DNA from: Dyadobacter subterraneus
GTDB taxonomy: Bacteria > Bacteroidota > Bacteroidia > Cytophagales > Spirosomataceae
Reading direction: 5' to 3'
Length of the DNA stretch: 64,000 bases
NCBI RefSeq assembly: GCF_015221875.1
Contig: NZ_JACYGY010000001.1
Location: 4,256,501 to 4,320,500, forward strand
Positions within the stretch are counted from its first letter, which is position 1; the number at the start of each line of letters is the position of its first letter. The position numbers were made by a program, and so were the translations under genes. The notes below the pieces were generated by a model that searched no databases, had not been told where the DNA came from, and saw only the letters and a program-made list of their open reading frames with translations. Shown piece after piece: positions 36,777-46,462 of this stretch.

Positions 36777-37655
36777 CTACCCCAGACTATGATAACCCAG
36801 CTTACGGTAGCTTTCAAACTGCTCCTCTGTAAAAAACTGATCACAAGTCGGCTGCTGTGGAAACTTCGGGTTCTGCATTTTATATTCCCTGATATCGACC
36901 GGCTCATCTCCGTTAAGCGAAGTCTTAACATAGATCCGTCTTCCGGCAGGCGCAGCGCCCGGATATTTAATCACACCCTCTGCCACATGCGACAGGCAAA
37001 GTGTGGTCGCAGCATTTCTTTGAGTAATCGGGCTGGTATCGATTTCGATCTCCACGCCAAAATCAATGCGGCAGCGTCTTACGGCCATGGCAAGCCCTTC
37101 AACATAAGGCATCATCATCTTCCTCAGTGTCAGAAAGAATAATCAGACTGCACCTTCTTCGCACCAGCTCATAGAGGCCCATGTTATCAAAATGCCCTCC
37201 GTCAGAAAGACTCACGTATTTGGAGCTCATATCCGATTTTCCAATCGGATCCGACACCAGGTAGGCAAGACCAAAAATGGGCTCTGGGTTTTTCCATTTT
37301 TCTGCGCGCGGATTTCCGATCCACCAGCCGAGTTTTACTTTAAAAACACTCAGAAGAAAAGCGGTTGCCGCCGATGAATGGTAACCCATATTTGGATTGA
37401 CCGCAGCTCCTGAGATTGCTATGACCGTACCCAGCGTGCGCGCGCCGGCAAATTCGAAGGTCGGCCGGTAGCCGTAATTGGCAATACCGCTCTGATCATA
37501 GGCCGCAGCCCTGGTGGCGCTAAAATCAAAGCCGCAAAAAAACGGAGAAAAAAGAAAAAATTCAGCTTTTCTATCCTGCCGGTCAAGCTCAGAGATCGCC
37601 GTGGCGTTAAGGCCGTGTCAATAAGCGCGTAGGGTCCACAGTCACCTGGTTTTGA
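36777..37655 (-). pseudogene. Patatin-like phospholipase, C-terminal remnant
   Basis: Three minus-strand segments in different frames join into the end of a large patatin-like protein. They read GPYALIDTAL, then NATAISELDRQDRKAEFF plus LFSPFFCGFD, then TLGTVIAISGAAVNPNMGYH. After these come VSLSDGGHFDNMGLYELVRR and finally AVRRCRIDFGVEIEID plus FFTEEQFESYRKLGYHS. One frameshift lies near 37608 (TTAAC where TTAAAC is expected) and another at about 37105-37118. The N-terminal part, including the lipase nucleophile motif, is missing. The G-G-H-F...GLYELVRRR segment carries the catalytic Asp of patatins (DGG). A degraded membrane-associated lipase gene. Confidence 0.8.
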
Positions 37656-37907
37656 AAATTAATCCAGGGTAATATCGTCCTTGCTGTCAAAACCTGTAAA
37701 AGTTAATTGCGCAAAGGTCCGGGCTCGATCTGAAAGCTTAAATGTTGTATTTAGTTCAACCTTATCTAAAAACTAAGTGCTGATAAGATAAAATGTTCAC
37801 TAAAAAAATTGGGAAGCTACCGCAAAATTCCAGGTAAGCGGTACCAACATTTGACCTGGCCACATTTTAATTATAACTTATCATCTTTAATCAACAATAA
37901 GAAGGCT

Positions 37908-38357
37908 ATGGAAAAAAATAAGCTGCTTCGCATGGACAATGTCGGCATTGTTGTAGAATCGCTGGATGAAGCGATCTCTTTTTTTACAGAGATTGGTCTT
38001 AAACTTGAAGGGCGTGCTACGATTGAAGGAGAATGGGCTGGCCGAGTTACCGGACTAGGCGCTCAGCATGTAGAGATTGCGATGATGGTCACCCCTGATG
38101 GTCACAGCCGGCTTGAAATTTCGCGTTTTTTGACCCCTTCTGCGATCTCAGATCACAGGGTCGCTCCTGTGAATTCCCTGGGTTATTTGCGTGTGATGTT
38201 TGCCGTTGAAGATATTGACGAAATGGTATCCAGGCTCTGCAGGCATGGAGCCCAGCTGGTTGGTGAAGTGGTTCAGTACGAGAACTCGTACCGGCTCTGT
38301 TACATCCGGGGAGCCGAAGGAATTTTAGTCGGTTTAGCCCAGCAACTAGGCGGGTAA
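37908..38357 (+). CDS. VOC-family (glyoxalase/bleomycin-resistance) protein
   Basis: ATG 37908 is chosen because it starts the first beta strand of the domain; the frame is open back to 37809 but reads as leader. The product is 149 aa and comprises one vicinal-oxygen-chelate domain of two betaalphabetabetabeta modules. LLRMDNVGIVVESLDEAISF opens the first, with FFTEIGLKLEGRATIEGEW after it, and LGYLRVMFAVEDIDEMVSRL opens the second. GAEGILVGLAQQ closes the protein. Potential metal ligands include H56 (GAQHVEIAM) and the Glu in RGAEGILVGL. Members isomerise, dioxygenate or bind small molecules; the substrate is not evident. The gene stands alone. Confidence 0.88.
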   Translation: MEKNKLLRMDNVGIVVESLDEAISFFTEIGLKLEGRATIEGEWAGRVTGLGAQHVEIAMMVTPDGHSRLEISRFLTPSAISDHRVAPVNSLGYLRVMFAVEDIDEMVSRLCRHGAQLVGEVVQYENSYRLCYIRGAEGILVGLAQQLGG

Positions 38358-38975
38358 TTAGTGGAACATCTGAAAATCTGATGATTCGTACGTTATTAAT
38401 TATAAATGTGTGAAAACCTCCGCAAATTCAACTTTTGACCGTCTGAGATTCGGGAAGGATCTGACATCGGCCTAACTTCATGTTGTCTGCACTCTTCTTT
38501 TCGAGCAAGAATATAGGGGGGCGCGTTGACATTATTTTTCGTTTGGTTTTCAGTAGTGATCTGCCAATCTCTGTGTTGTTCTTGATCATGCAAGCGAAAA
38601 TGGCACAAAAGTATATGTCAGCTTCCCAAAGTCGATTGATACAATGGTCGGGTTAGAACTGACATGAAACTACATGGATCCATAATAGGAATCAATTATA
38701 ATCTCTTTTAAACTGATATTGCTTTACATCATCAATTTCTAACACCTAGATCAGAAATATAGATAAATATGATTAAATACTTGTATCAAAATCTACAAAT
38801 TACTCAGGTGGGTATGCCCGCTTGTATAGCTTGGAAACGTATATTTTTCATCTCACTTCTCACTAGGAAATAGGTTTTGGTTTAAAAAATTACCGCAGGG
38901 TTTTCGATTGCAAAAGCTTCGTTAAAAATAATTGTAACTTTTTGCCAATCCGTTTTGTCTCCCTTACAAAACCCT
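38358..38975. other. Intergenic stretch before the sigma-factor operon
   Basis: About 620 bp without a supportable gene. Short minus-strand frames here are unconvincing. TAACTTTTTG just before 38950 may be part of the sigma operon promoter. Confidence 0.4.
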
Positions 38976-39470
38976 ATGAATTCCAGGCTTTACAATCTTT
39001 TTATAAGCAGCCAGCAAAAGCTTTACCGCTTTGCGTTATCGCTTACAAAAGATGTAACCGATGCTGAAGATATCCTCCAGGATACACTCCTCAAGTTATG
39101 GAAGGCAAGGGATAAGTGGGAAAGCTGGGATAATTTTGAGGCATATGCGATGCGCACGGTACGTAACGAGTATTTGAATTATGTAAAAGTGCAGAAAAGT
39201 CGAACGTATGGTACGCTGGAAGACATTCCTGAATTTGCAGAACCTAGTCAGACGGAAACAGATATGACTACTGATCATCTAATGATGCGCTATAATTGGC
39301 TTACCAGTAAGCTGCCAAAGATGCAGCGAGATATTCTTCACCTTCGTGAAATTGAAGAATTGGAATACAAAGAAATTGCAAAGGTCATGGATATTTCAGA
39401 AGCACAGGTAAAAGTGTATTTGTTCAGAGCCCGCCAATATTTAAAAGAGAAGGTACATGGAAAAAGATAA
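38976..39470 (+). CDS. ECF RNA polymerase sigma factor
   Basis: A 164-aa sigma-70 family factor starting at ATG 38976 (the open frame begins at TTG 38955). Region 2 spans about residues 5-70 (LYRFALSLTKDVTDAEDIL, QDTLLKLWKARDKWESWDNF, AYAMRTVRNEYLNYVK). Region 4 spans about 105-155 (LPKMQRDILHLREIEELEYK, EIAKVMDISEAQVKVYLFRA). It directs RNA polymerase to a set of target promoters. The gene overlaps the next one by 14 bp, and that product is a membrane protein of anti-sigma character, so this is a sigma/anti-sigma operon. It differs from the factor at 1-492, which has an extra HTH and a Cas12f-like neighbour. Confidence 0.93.
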   Translation: MNSRLYNLFISSQQKLYRFALSLTKDVTDAEDILQDTLLKLWKARDKWESWDNFEAYAMRTVRNEYLNYVKVQKSRTYGTLEDIPEFAEPSQTETDMTTDHLMMRYNWLTSKLPKMQRDILHLREIEELEYKEIAKVMDISEAQVKVYLFRARQYLKEKVHGKR

Positions 39471-39903
39471 GCTGGAAAAACTGCTTGAAAAATACTGGAA
39501 CGCAGAGACGACATTAGCGGAAGAAAAGTTGATCAAAGCCTATCTGTCAAAGCAGGGAGCGTATCAGATTCACCCAGAAGACAAGGACTGGTTTGCTGCC
39601 ATCCAGGATTTTAGGGACATAGGGCATGACAAAGTTCATTTTACGATTGAAAAAAAGAAAAGGAAATTTGTAATGCTGGGTTATCCGGTATGGCTAATAG
39701 CCGCGGTCACCGTCCTGGTTTGGGGTCTGAGCTGGTTGGGAGTAGATTATAATCAGAAGTTAAATACCCAGCGCGAGACTGAGGCTTTGGCGCGCAGGGC
39801 TGCCGAAGAAAGCCTGATGTCCATGTCAAATGCGCTTCATCAGGCATACCAGCATCTTAACGAACCTTCCGAACTACCAAACAATGCAGTAACAGAAAAC
39901 TAA
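39457..39903 (+). CDS. Putative membrane anti-sigma factor
   Basis: A 148-aa protein starting inside the sigma gene (14-bp overlap). Residues 1-70 are cytoplasmic and contain LEKLLEKYWNAETTLAEEKL, a pattern seen at the start of Bacteroidota anti-sigma-like proteins (L..YW.a.tt..EE..L). One membrane helix lies at about 73-93 (YPVWLIAAVTVLVWGLSWLG), and the remainder is a helical, coiled-coil-prone tail in the periplasm. The position after an ECF sigma gene and the single membrane span make an anti-sigma role likely; no zinc-binding HxxxCxxC motif is present. Confidence 0.75.
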   Translation: MEKDKLEKLLEKYWNAETTLAEEKLIKAYLSKQGAYQIHPEDKDWFAAIQDFRDIGHDKVHFTIEKKKRKFVMLGYPVWLIAAVTVLVWGLSWLGVDYNQKLNTQRETEALARRAAEESLMSMSNALHQAYQHLNEPSELPNNAVTEN

Positions 39904-39908
39904 GCACT

Positions 39909-40415
39909 ATGAAGCCGGTCATCTTTATTTACATCATATTATTTACAAGTTACATCTCCTTCGGTCAGGGCAAGGTGGAGCCCCAGCAAAGTCAAACCTT
40001 TATTGACCTGTACTTCAAACAATATGAAGACTTGCCCAAGTACGCTGTAAATACCATGGGGGAAGCCATGGTAAAAAGATCCAATGAAACCGGGATGTGG
40101 TCACACCCAAGCATTGCACGTATTATGAAGCAGGTAAAAACGTACAAATACCTGAGTTTTGACAGCCCTCCGGAATATTCCAGGAAGGTCATCAGCCAGC
40201 TGGACGATGAAATAAAAAAAAGCAGCACTTATAAAGAATACTACCGCTGGGAGTTAAACGGAGTAACTTCCGGTATCATCTACACGCGCAGTAAGGGAAA
40301 TAAAATTACCGAACTCGTGAATGTCTCAGTGGGTAAAAAAAAACTACTGGTCAGCAGTTTTCTGGGCGAGGACATTGATCTGGAAAGTGTGCGGCTGCTG
40401 GCTGTGGGAAGATAA
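39909..40415 (+). CDS. DUF4252-like secreted protein
   Basis: A 168-aa protein with a signal peptide (IYIILFTSYISFGQ) starting 5 nt after the previous gene. Mature-part features are TFIDLYFKQYEDLPKYAVNT, then FDSPPEYSRKVISQLDDEIK, YRWELNGVTSGIIYTRSKGN and a final LLAVGR. DUF4252 proteins commonly follow ECF sigma/anti-sigma gene pairs in Bacteroidota, which supports the assignment. Function unknown; it may be a periplasmic or outer-membrane effector of the regulon. The operon probably continues to the S41 peptidase 93 nt downstream. Confidence 0.7.
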   Translation: MKPVIFIYIILFTSYISFGQGKVEPQQSQTFIDLYFKQYEDLPKYAVNTMGEAMVKRSNETGMWSHPSIARIMKQVKTYKYLSFDSPPEYSRKVISQLDDEIKKSSTYKEYYRWELNGVTSGIIYTRSKGNKITELVNVSVGKKKLLVSSFLGEDIDLESVRLLAVGR

Positions 40416-40508
40416 GGACCATTAAAAAGCACTTCTATTTCTTTTGGAATCCTGCATTTTACCAGTATTTCTACAATCCCAATTCCTATAATATATCCAC
40501 TAATTGCC

Positions 40509-42911
40509 ATGAGATTGATTTTTAAAATGCTGCTTAGCCTTTTGGCTTTGCTACAACCGGTGTGCGCCTATGCACACAGAGATCAAGACGCAAAACAAAA
40601 TCCAGACTCCGTTACAATAGCAAGAATTGCAGACTTCGGCCGAGTATGGGGCGTAATCAATTACTTTCATCCTGCCGTTGGAAAAGGCGTGCTATCCACT
40701 GACAGCCTGATAATTTCCAATATTGGCAGATTACTGGACGATCCAAGTGCATCTGGTTTTAAGACTGCAATCTCAGCCATGCTTTCAAATCTCAATGACC
40801 CCCATTCAGCAGTTAGTAGTAAAAAAGCACGGTCTATTGATTCTTCCGGTACAGAACAGGGGCTCACTTTGACTTCTTTGGATTCCGAATCCATATATAT
40901 CACAGCTTCACAACATATATTTAAAAACGGCCTTGTGCTGGATTCTGTTTTAACAGCCAAATTAATTCCTTCCAACCGCTGCTTTATCATTGATTTAAGA
41001 AATTCCGCGATCGACAATAACTTGGGATTAAAGCAATACACCCAATTTGTTCAGCCCTTGATTGGAAAGTTGATTAACCGGACTTTGATATTGCCTACCG
41101 TGCGAAGCTTTTATTACAAGGGACTCATGCGCGAGGATTTTCCGCATGATATCAACATACTGCCACAGGATAAAATGGGAGATTTAAATGGCATGCTGCA
41201 AGTTCACTATGGCCTGAGAAATATATCAGAAGGAAGTTATCTTCTCTCCAGTCAAGACCTGTCCCTGAAATCAAAAAGATTTTGCTTTATCGTTAACCGG
41301 TACGTCAATGTGAACACCCTTAAAGCGCTGCTGGCCTTACGTCATCGAAATTTGTGCAGCCTCATCTTTCAGGGAGAAATGCCTGACTATGTTTACGGGA
41401 ATTTTCATCACATGCAGTTATCAGATGGTCTTACTGTAAAGATCAGAACATCAGAGCTGATATACGAGGATGGAACGCTCGGATCAGAACCAGATACCTA
41501 TATCCGATTTCAACCAGGTGAAGATCCTAAAAAACTTATCCTGAAAGAAGCTGGGTTTCTGTTAAGTCACCCCGTTAAGCACTCCGCTTCAACCCAGGTT
41601 GAGAATACAGTATATATCCGTAAGCCACAGTTTGATTATCCTTCCAAAGAAGTACCTGACCTGAAATTACGTTTACTTGGACTTTTCAACTTTTGGAATG
41701 CCATTTACTACTTCTCTCCGAACAAAAACCTGATCCCAAACGATTGGAATAAAGCCCTCTCGCACTTTATTCCCAAATTTATAAAGGCCGAAAATGACTC
41801 TCTATATTTTTTAGCGTTAATGGAGCTGACCACCTTTATTCAGGACGGGCATAGCATATTAATCAACAAACCAGGTGGCAGATCACCCGTTGGAATGATG
41901 GACGGAAATCTTCCCATTGGGACGGATCTTGTCGATGGTAAAGTATTTGTGACCAGCATCCTGGAAGATACAACGCAGCGTCGCAACTTGTCTGAGATTC
42001 AGCAGGGTGATGAACTGATCGCCATTGACAAGGTCCCTGTAACAACGCTGGCAAGGCAATGGGAGAAACTGATCTTGGCTTCCAATAAATCAGGGTTTAA
42101 CCGGGAGTATTATTTCACCTGGCTTACAAATGGTAATTCTGGCAGTTCTGCCGTGGTCACAGTTCGCAGTAAAGGCCAGATCAAAGACGTTACGCTTAAC
42201 AGAATCAAAAGGGATCATTATTATAATTTGAGAGGTAAAACAAACCGTTTTACTCTTAAAGAACCATTTTGTCGAATGCTCGCACCTGGTATCGGATATA
42301 TGCGAATCAACCGGCTTTATGTGCATCAGCTGGATAGTTTGTCAAATATGCTGAAAGATTGCAAATCAATTATTCTGGATGCAAGAGGTTATCCTCGTGA
42401 TAGTCAAATTGGCACCAAACTGGCATCTTACATAGCTTTGAAGCCCGATACGGTGGCATATAACGAATTCCCGTTTGTTACAAGTCCGGATTTAGCAAAA
42501 AATCAATCACTTGTTGAATATGAAATTATTCGGCCCGATTCAAACACATTTCTAAAAAATAAAAAATACTATATACTGGTCGATGAAGGGATTCAGAGCC
42601 AGGGAGAATGGAATGTCATTGCTCTTCAGGGGGTAACACGTGCCACTACGTTAGGCACGCAAACAGCCGGTGCGAACGGAATGGCCATTACCATCAATTT
42701 TCCTGGGCAATATTTTTCGTTCTTTTCCGGTTTTGCAGAGTACTATCCCGATGGAACACCTAACCAAAAATTAGGGATAAAGATTGATATACCCGTTAAT
42801 AGAACACTTCAGTGTTATTTGAACGGCGATGATGAAATACTAAGTAAAGCAGTTAGCGAGACTCTTAAAGATCTTTATAGAAAACCAAATAAAAGGTATC
42901 TGCACCAGTAA
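40509..42911 (+). CDS. S41-family (C-terminal processing) peptidase with PDZ domain
   Basis: An 800-aa secreted protein with signal peptide (LLSLLALLQPVCAYA). Two related helical-bundle segments occur: GRVWGVINYFHPAVGKG with DPHSAVSSKKA (about 35-115), and LLGLFNFWNAIYYFSPNKN with IQDGHSILINKPGG (about 390-460). A PDZ-like segment follows (DGKVFVTSILEDTTQRRNLS, GDELIAIDKVPVTTLARQW). The S41 catalytic region shows GIGYMRINRL, SIILDARGYPRDSQIG and VDEGIQSQGEWNVIALQG, with the likely nucleophile Ser in IQSQGE, then TAGANG and LGIKIDIPVNRT. Periplasmic C-terminal processing peptidases of this size are typical of Bacteroidota. Its place after a sigma/anti-sigma operon may mean it belongs to that regulon. 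Confidence 0.85.
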   Translation: MRLIFKMLLSLLALLQPVCAYAHRDQDAKQNPDSVTIARIADFGRVWGVINYFHPAVGKGVLSTDSLIISNIGRLLDDPSASGFKTAISAMLSNLNDPHSAVSSKKARSIDSSGTEQGLTLTSLDSESIYITASQHIFKNGLVLDSVLTAKLIPSNRCFIIDLRNSAIDNNLGLKQYTQFVQPLIGKLINRTLILPTVRSFYYKGLMREDFPHDINILPQDKMGDLNGMLQVHYGLRNISEGSYLLSSQDLSLKSKRFCFIVNRYVNVNTLKALLALRHRNLCSLIFQGEMPDYVYGNFHHMQLSDGLTVKIRTSELIYEDGTLGSEPDTYIRFQPGEDPKKLILKEAGFLLSHPVKHSASTQVENTVYIRKPQFDYPSKEVPDLKLRLLGLFNFWNAIYYFSPNKNLIPNDWNKALSHFIPKFIKAENDSLYFLALMELTTFIQDGHSILINKPGGRSPVGMMDGNLPIGTDLVDGKVFVTSILEDTTQRRNLSEIQQGDELIAIDKVPVTTLARQWEKLILASNKSGFNREYYFTWLTNGNSGSSAVVTVRSKGQIKDVTLNRIKRDHYYNLRGKTNRFTLKEPFCRMLAPGIGYMRINRLYVHQLDSLSNMLKDCKSIILDARGYPRDSQIGTKLASYIALKPDTVAYNEFPFVTSPDLAKNQSLVEYEIIRPDSNTFLKNKKYYILVDEGIQSQGEWNVIALQGVTRATTLGTQTAGANGMAITINFPGQYFSFFSGFAEYYPDGTPNQKLGIKIDIPVNRTLQCYLNGDDEILSKAVSETLKDLYRKPNKRYLHQ

Positions 42912-43221
42912 CTTTTCTATATTGTAGTTTCGTTACAGATCTTAATGGCAAATCACGGATGTACTTTGATACAATACCAAGTTGTCCAATTTAGTTAACG
43001 AAGTTTATTTCTCAATTTTGCACCTCATTTTATGTACATTAATATTAAGTATCAAAACAATTTCTGGGTTTAAATTATCTTTTTTGTTTACGAATAATTT
43101 ATTAAACGAAAAGCACCCAAGAATTAACTTCTTCACTGCTTTTTTTGATGATGGACAGAATTGAACTGCCGACACAAGGATTTTGGCCCATTTTATTACA
43201 ATGCTTGCCTCCCTTCTTTAT
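42912..43221. other. Intergenic stretch between convergent genes
   Basis: About 310 bp between the S41 peptidase and the convergent ROK gene. AT-rich; no clear terminator hairpin or gene seen. Confidence 0.5.
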
Positions 43222-44457
43222 TCAACCGATATCAAGCAACCGGTTTCTTACCAACAAACAAGCCCCCAGAATACCTGCCCTTTCTCCGAGTTTTGACATT
43301 TTAAGTTCTGAGTCATTGTTCACAAGACTTAAAGAATATTTATTCAAGGCAGTTTTGATAGGCAGATATAGGTAATCGCCTGTTGCGACAAGGCTTCCGC
43401 CCAATACGACAAGTTCAGGATTCAGTATATTGATAAGTGCAGCGATACCACGTCCTAAACTCTCTCCTACCGCAGCAACCAGTTCAATCGCCAGTACATC
43501 ATCATTTAAAGCTGCTTCGATGATATCGTCCATCGTGATTTCTTCGGGAGCTATATTTTTTTTTGCTGTCAAAACAGAAGATGAGCCTGCGGCTAATTTA
43601 TCACGGAACATTCTGGTAAGTGCCCAGCCGGAGGCTTCGGTTTCAAGACATCCTTTTTTTCCGCAGTGACAAATCCGCTCGTTGTCAAAAACAGGCATAT
43701 GCCCCACCTCGCCTGCGTAGCCCGATTTTCCATAGTAAAGCTGCCCGTCGAACAATATCCCGACGCCGATTCCATAGTCAAGATTCAAAAAAAGCACATC
43801 CTTTTCATCTTGTACAACACCAGCACAAAATTCGCCATAGGCCATGGCCCGGGAATCATTTTCCAAAAATACAGGAATACCCACACGGCTCTGGATAATT
43901 TCTGCCAGCGGACTTTCGTCAAAATGAAAGAAACTGTAACTATGCCCGGTTGTATAATTGATTCTTCCCGAAAGATTAATTCCGATACCAAGAATTCGTC
44001 CCTGAGCAACATCAAGTTCAGCGATAAAATCCTGGATATACCCGCAAAGTGCTTCCAATGAATCGGGCGTATTATCCAGTTTGTACTGCAGTTTCTCGGA
44101 AACTTTTACCAGATTCTTTTGAAGATCCGACAAACCAATATTGATGTGACTTTGCTTGACATCCACACCTATAAAAAATGCCGAATCAGCCACAATACCG
44201 TACAAATTTGGTTTTCTCCCTCCTGAGGATTCTATCTTTCCAAAATCCTTAATCAGCCCTTCCTGAATCAGCTCCCCTACCAGCGAAGTTACCTTTGGAA
44301 CGCTTACATCCAGATCTTTACTCAGGTCCGGAATCGTGGTATTTCCATGATTGGCAAAGTAACCAAGAATTATTTTTTTGGGATCTCCCTTTTTTCCTCC
44401 AACACCTGTTAACCGAATCGTGCGACTCATATATTTCAAACTGATACTTTCTTTCAA
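43222..44457 (-). CDS. ROK-family transcriptional regulator
   Basis: A 411-aa protein: an N-terminal winged HTH (about 25-75; GNTTIPDLSKDLDVSVPKVT, SLVGELIQEGLIKD) followed by a ROK sugar-kinase-like fold. The phosphate-1 motif FIGVDVKQSHINIGLSDL, a GIGINLSGRI segment, VFLENDSRAMAYGEF, NLDYGIGVGILFDGQL, GYAGEVGHM and the zinc motif HCGKKGCLETEASG are present. The zinc-ligand set and fold indicate ligand-dependent repression, probably by a sugar or aminosugar. It is the last gene of the minus-strand carbohydrate run and probably regulates it. Confidence 0.92.
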   Translation of the reverse strand: MKESISLKYMSRTIRLTGVGGKKGDPKKIILGYFANHGNTTIPDLSKDLDVSVPKVTSLVGELIQEGLIKDFGKIESSGGRKPNLYGIVADSAFFIGVDVKQSHINIGLSDLQKNLVKVSEKLQYKLDNTPDSLEALCGYIQDFIAELDVAQGRILGIGINLSGRINYTTGHSYSFFHFDESPLAEIIQSRVGIPVFLENDSRAMAYGEFCAGVVQDEKDVLFLNLDYGIGVGILFDGQLYYGKSGYAGEVGHMPVFDNERICHCGKKGCLETEASGWALTRMFRDKLAAGSSSVLTAKKNIAPEEITMDDIIEAALNDDVLAIELVAAVGESLGRGIAALINILNPELVVLGGSLVATGDYLYLPIKTALNKYSLSLVNNDSELKMSKLGERAGILGACLLVRNRLLDIG

Positions 44458-44595
44458 ACTTACTTACTTTCATTTATACTATTTGTATTTCAAGCGCCGA
44501 AATAGCAAAACGGAAAGTCATTTCCACAAATTATTTTAGTAAGTAGAGCGAAAGTATCATCACTTAATTAATTTTAAAATCACTTGGGTCTATTT

Positions 44596-46308
44596 TCAGT
44601 TTTTTGGCCACTGCGTTTCAATGCCCTGTGTACGGATGAAAGATTGGAATTCCTTTAATGCACTTTCCTTTTCACGCACGGCTTTAGGGATCATTTTTTT
44701 TTCCAGCGAATATTTGATCAGCATTCCAACAGATTCTCCAATGCTCCACTCAACCGGATGCAACCTGTAACATCCATTGGTAATATGTGTCGTTCCGATG
44801 TTTTTATTCGCCGGTAGAATGTTCTCCATTCTTCTTGGCAAAAGAGCGCCCAGCGGAATCTGAAAAGGAAGTGAGCCAAAGTCGATATAATTATCTGCTT
44901 CCGTACTTGGGTGCAGATCAATATGATAGTACCCCACACCGACACTATCATAGAATTCAGCGGCGGCATTGTCCTTTTTTCCAGTAATCAGCGCCCGGTT
45001 CTCAGCGCCAACATGCTCTTCTTTTACAGTAAAAACGGCTTTGATTCTTCTGGATTCGCGAATATAGGGATATTTTGCCATTCCGTCCTGCGTTCCCATG
45101 ATGTCCTTTCTCAAACGGATTCCCGGCCAACCCTTTCCTCCATCCGGACGCGGCGCCTGGGTTTGCAGCCAGTATAAAAGTGATAGACTAAGCTGCTTGC
45201 CTGCTTCAAAGTGTTTTTTAAAATCCTTTTCGCTGGCACCGATCAGATTACCCAGGAAATAGTCATTCTGCGGCCAGTTTACGATCGTAATGTCTCCCCG
45301 ATAAAATCCGCTTTTAAAATTTTGCTTATTTATGATCCTTCTGTAATTCCAAAGGTTCAGCGTTTGTCCCATCATAATGCCTTCGGGATGGAAACCAAGC
45401 AGCTTGGGTTCAAGTGTTTTGGGATTGGAATAGGACAGATCAAGCAGTTTTCCCGACCAGGGTTTGGTCATTTTAGGCGCAAAGTTTCTCCAGAAATCAT
45501 AATCCCTGGGCTTTTCAATCACATGATTTTCTCCCGGAACGTAATCGATCGCAAAGCACACTGTGAAGGCCTGGTTGTTATTAGGATTTGCCTTTTCAGG
45601 CGCGTGAAGCTCCTGGGTTTCACTTTTTGATTCCGCCCCGGTAACAAATTCCGTCCCTGTCATCGGTAAAAGCTCACCCATCTCGGTAGCATCGACAAAA
45701 TATGGTGCAGTCAATACAAATTCACTGCTGGTTTTTAAATCAATGGCATTAAGCGCCCTGACCTGATTGCCATCCACAACTGCCGCTTTTATCTTATGTT
45801 CAAGAAGCAGGGTAAGTTTTCCCGCACTTATATAAGGTGCAAACATTTCCTGCAAAACAGCGACCGCCACACGGGGCTCATGACAAAGTTTGGAAACTGA
45901 ACCATCACCCGGATTCAGGTTTTTACGCGTCTTGGCAGATTCTGTCAAAGGATAATTACGGATATAATACTGACGAATTGCATTTCTGAAATCGCGGTAA
46001 AGCCCGGTGGCGCCGTGCGTCTCGATCCAGTCGTGCTCATCAGGTGGTACGCCTTGCTGACTTAGCTGGCCGCCAATCCAGTCTGTCTGCTCGGTCATAA
46101 TCACCGACAGGCCATTTCGCAGCGCCGCAAAAGCGCAAGCGCAGCCGCCGAGCCCGCCACCTGCGATGACCACATCGGCTTGAATATCCGTTTTTTGAGC
46201 GGTACTTTTCATTCCTTCTACCTGCGGCTGGGCTGAAGCAAAACCGGTAGCTGCAGCGATGGCCGTACCGGTCAAAGTAATATTTTCAATGAAATTTCTA
46301 CGATTCAT
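44596..46308 (-). CDS. FAD-dependent oxidoreductase (PF12831-like)
   Basis: A 570-aa protein with a twin-arginine-like signal (NRRNFIENITLTGTAIAAAT). It has a dinucleotide-binding motif VVIAGGGLGGCACAFAALRN, followed by MTEQTDWIGGQLSQQGVPPD. Later conserved segments are PYFVDATEMGELLPMTG, FAIDYVPGENHVI, FLGNLIGASEKDF, RESRRIKAVFTVKEEHVG, GYYHIDLHPSTEADN and NKNIGTTHITNGCYRLHPVE. This is the FAD-dependent oxidoreductase family frequent in Bacteroidota polysaccharide loci, often next to SusCD. Its substrate and electron acceptor are unknown. The gene lies between susD and the ROK gene on the same strand. Confidence 0.85.
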   Translation of the reverse strand: MNRRNFIENITLTGTAIAAATGFASAQPQVEGMKSTAQKTDIQADVVIAGGGLGGCACAFAALRNGLSVIMTEQTDWIGGQLSQQGVPPDEHDWIETHGATGLYRDFRNAIRQYYIRNYPLTESAKTRKNLNPGDGSVSKLCHEPRVAVAVLQEMFAPYISAGKLTLLLEHKIKAAVVDGNQVRALNAIDLKTSSEFVLTAPYFVDATEMGELLPMTGTEFVTGAESKSETQELHAPEKANPNNNQAFTVCFAIDYVPGENHVIEKPRDYDFWRNFAPKMTKPWSGKLLDLSYSNPKTLEPKLLGFHPEGIMMGQTLNLWNYRRIINKQNFKSGFYRGDITIVNWPQNDYFLGNLIGASEKDFKKHFEAGKQLSLSLLYWLQTQAPRPDGGKGWPGIRLRKDIMGTQDGMAKYPYIRESRRIKAVFTVKEEHVGAENRALITGKKDNAAAEFYDSVGVGYYHIDLHPSTEADNYIDFGSLPFQIPLGALLPRRMENILPANKNIGTTHITNGCYRLHPVEWSIGESVGMLIKYSLEKKMIPKAVREKESALKEFQSFIRTQGIETQWPKN

Positions 46309-46462
46309 AATTCAAATGTAATGAAAGCTTGCCTGGAATTAATTTAGGTTTCACAGAGGGCCATAGCGTTAAAAGGGAGAAACCGAGTTTTTCATTATGA
46401 CAAATTAAAACGCTACACTTCTCTTTTTTAATTCTGTGACTCTCTGTAAAACCTTCGTATGA

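Noticed and set aside
38396..38608. 70-codon minus-strand frame before the sigma operon.
   Set aside because: No motif, no ribosome-binding site and an overlapping alternative frame of similar length; not enough support.
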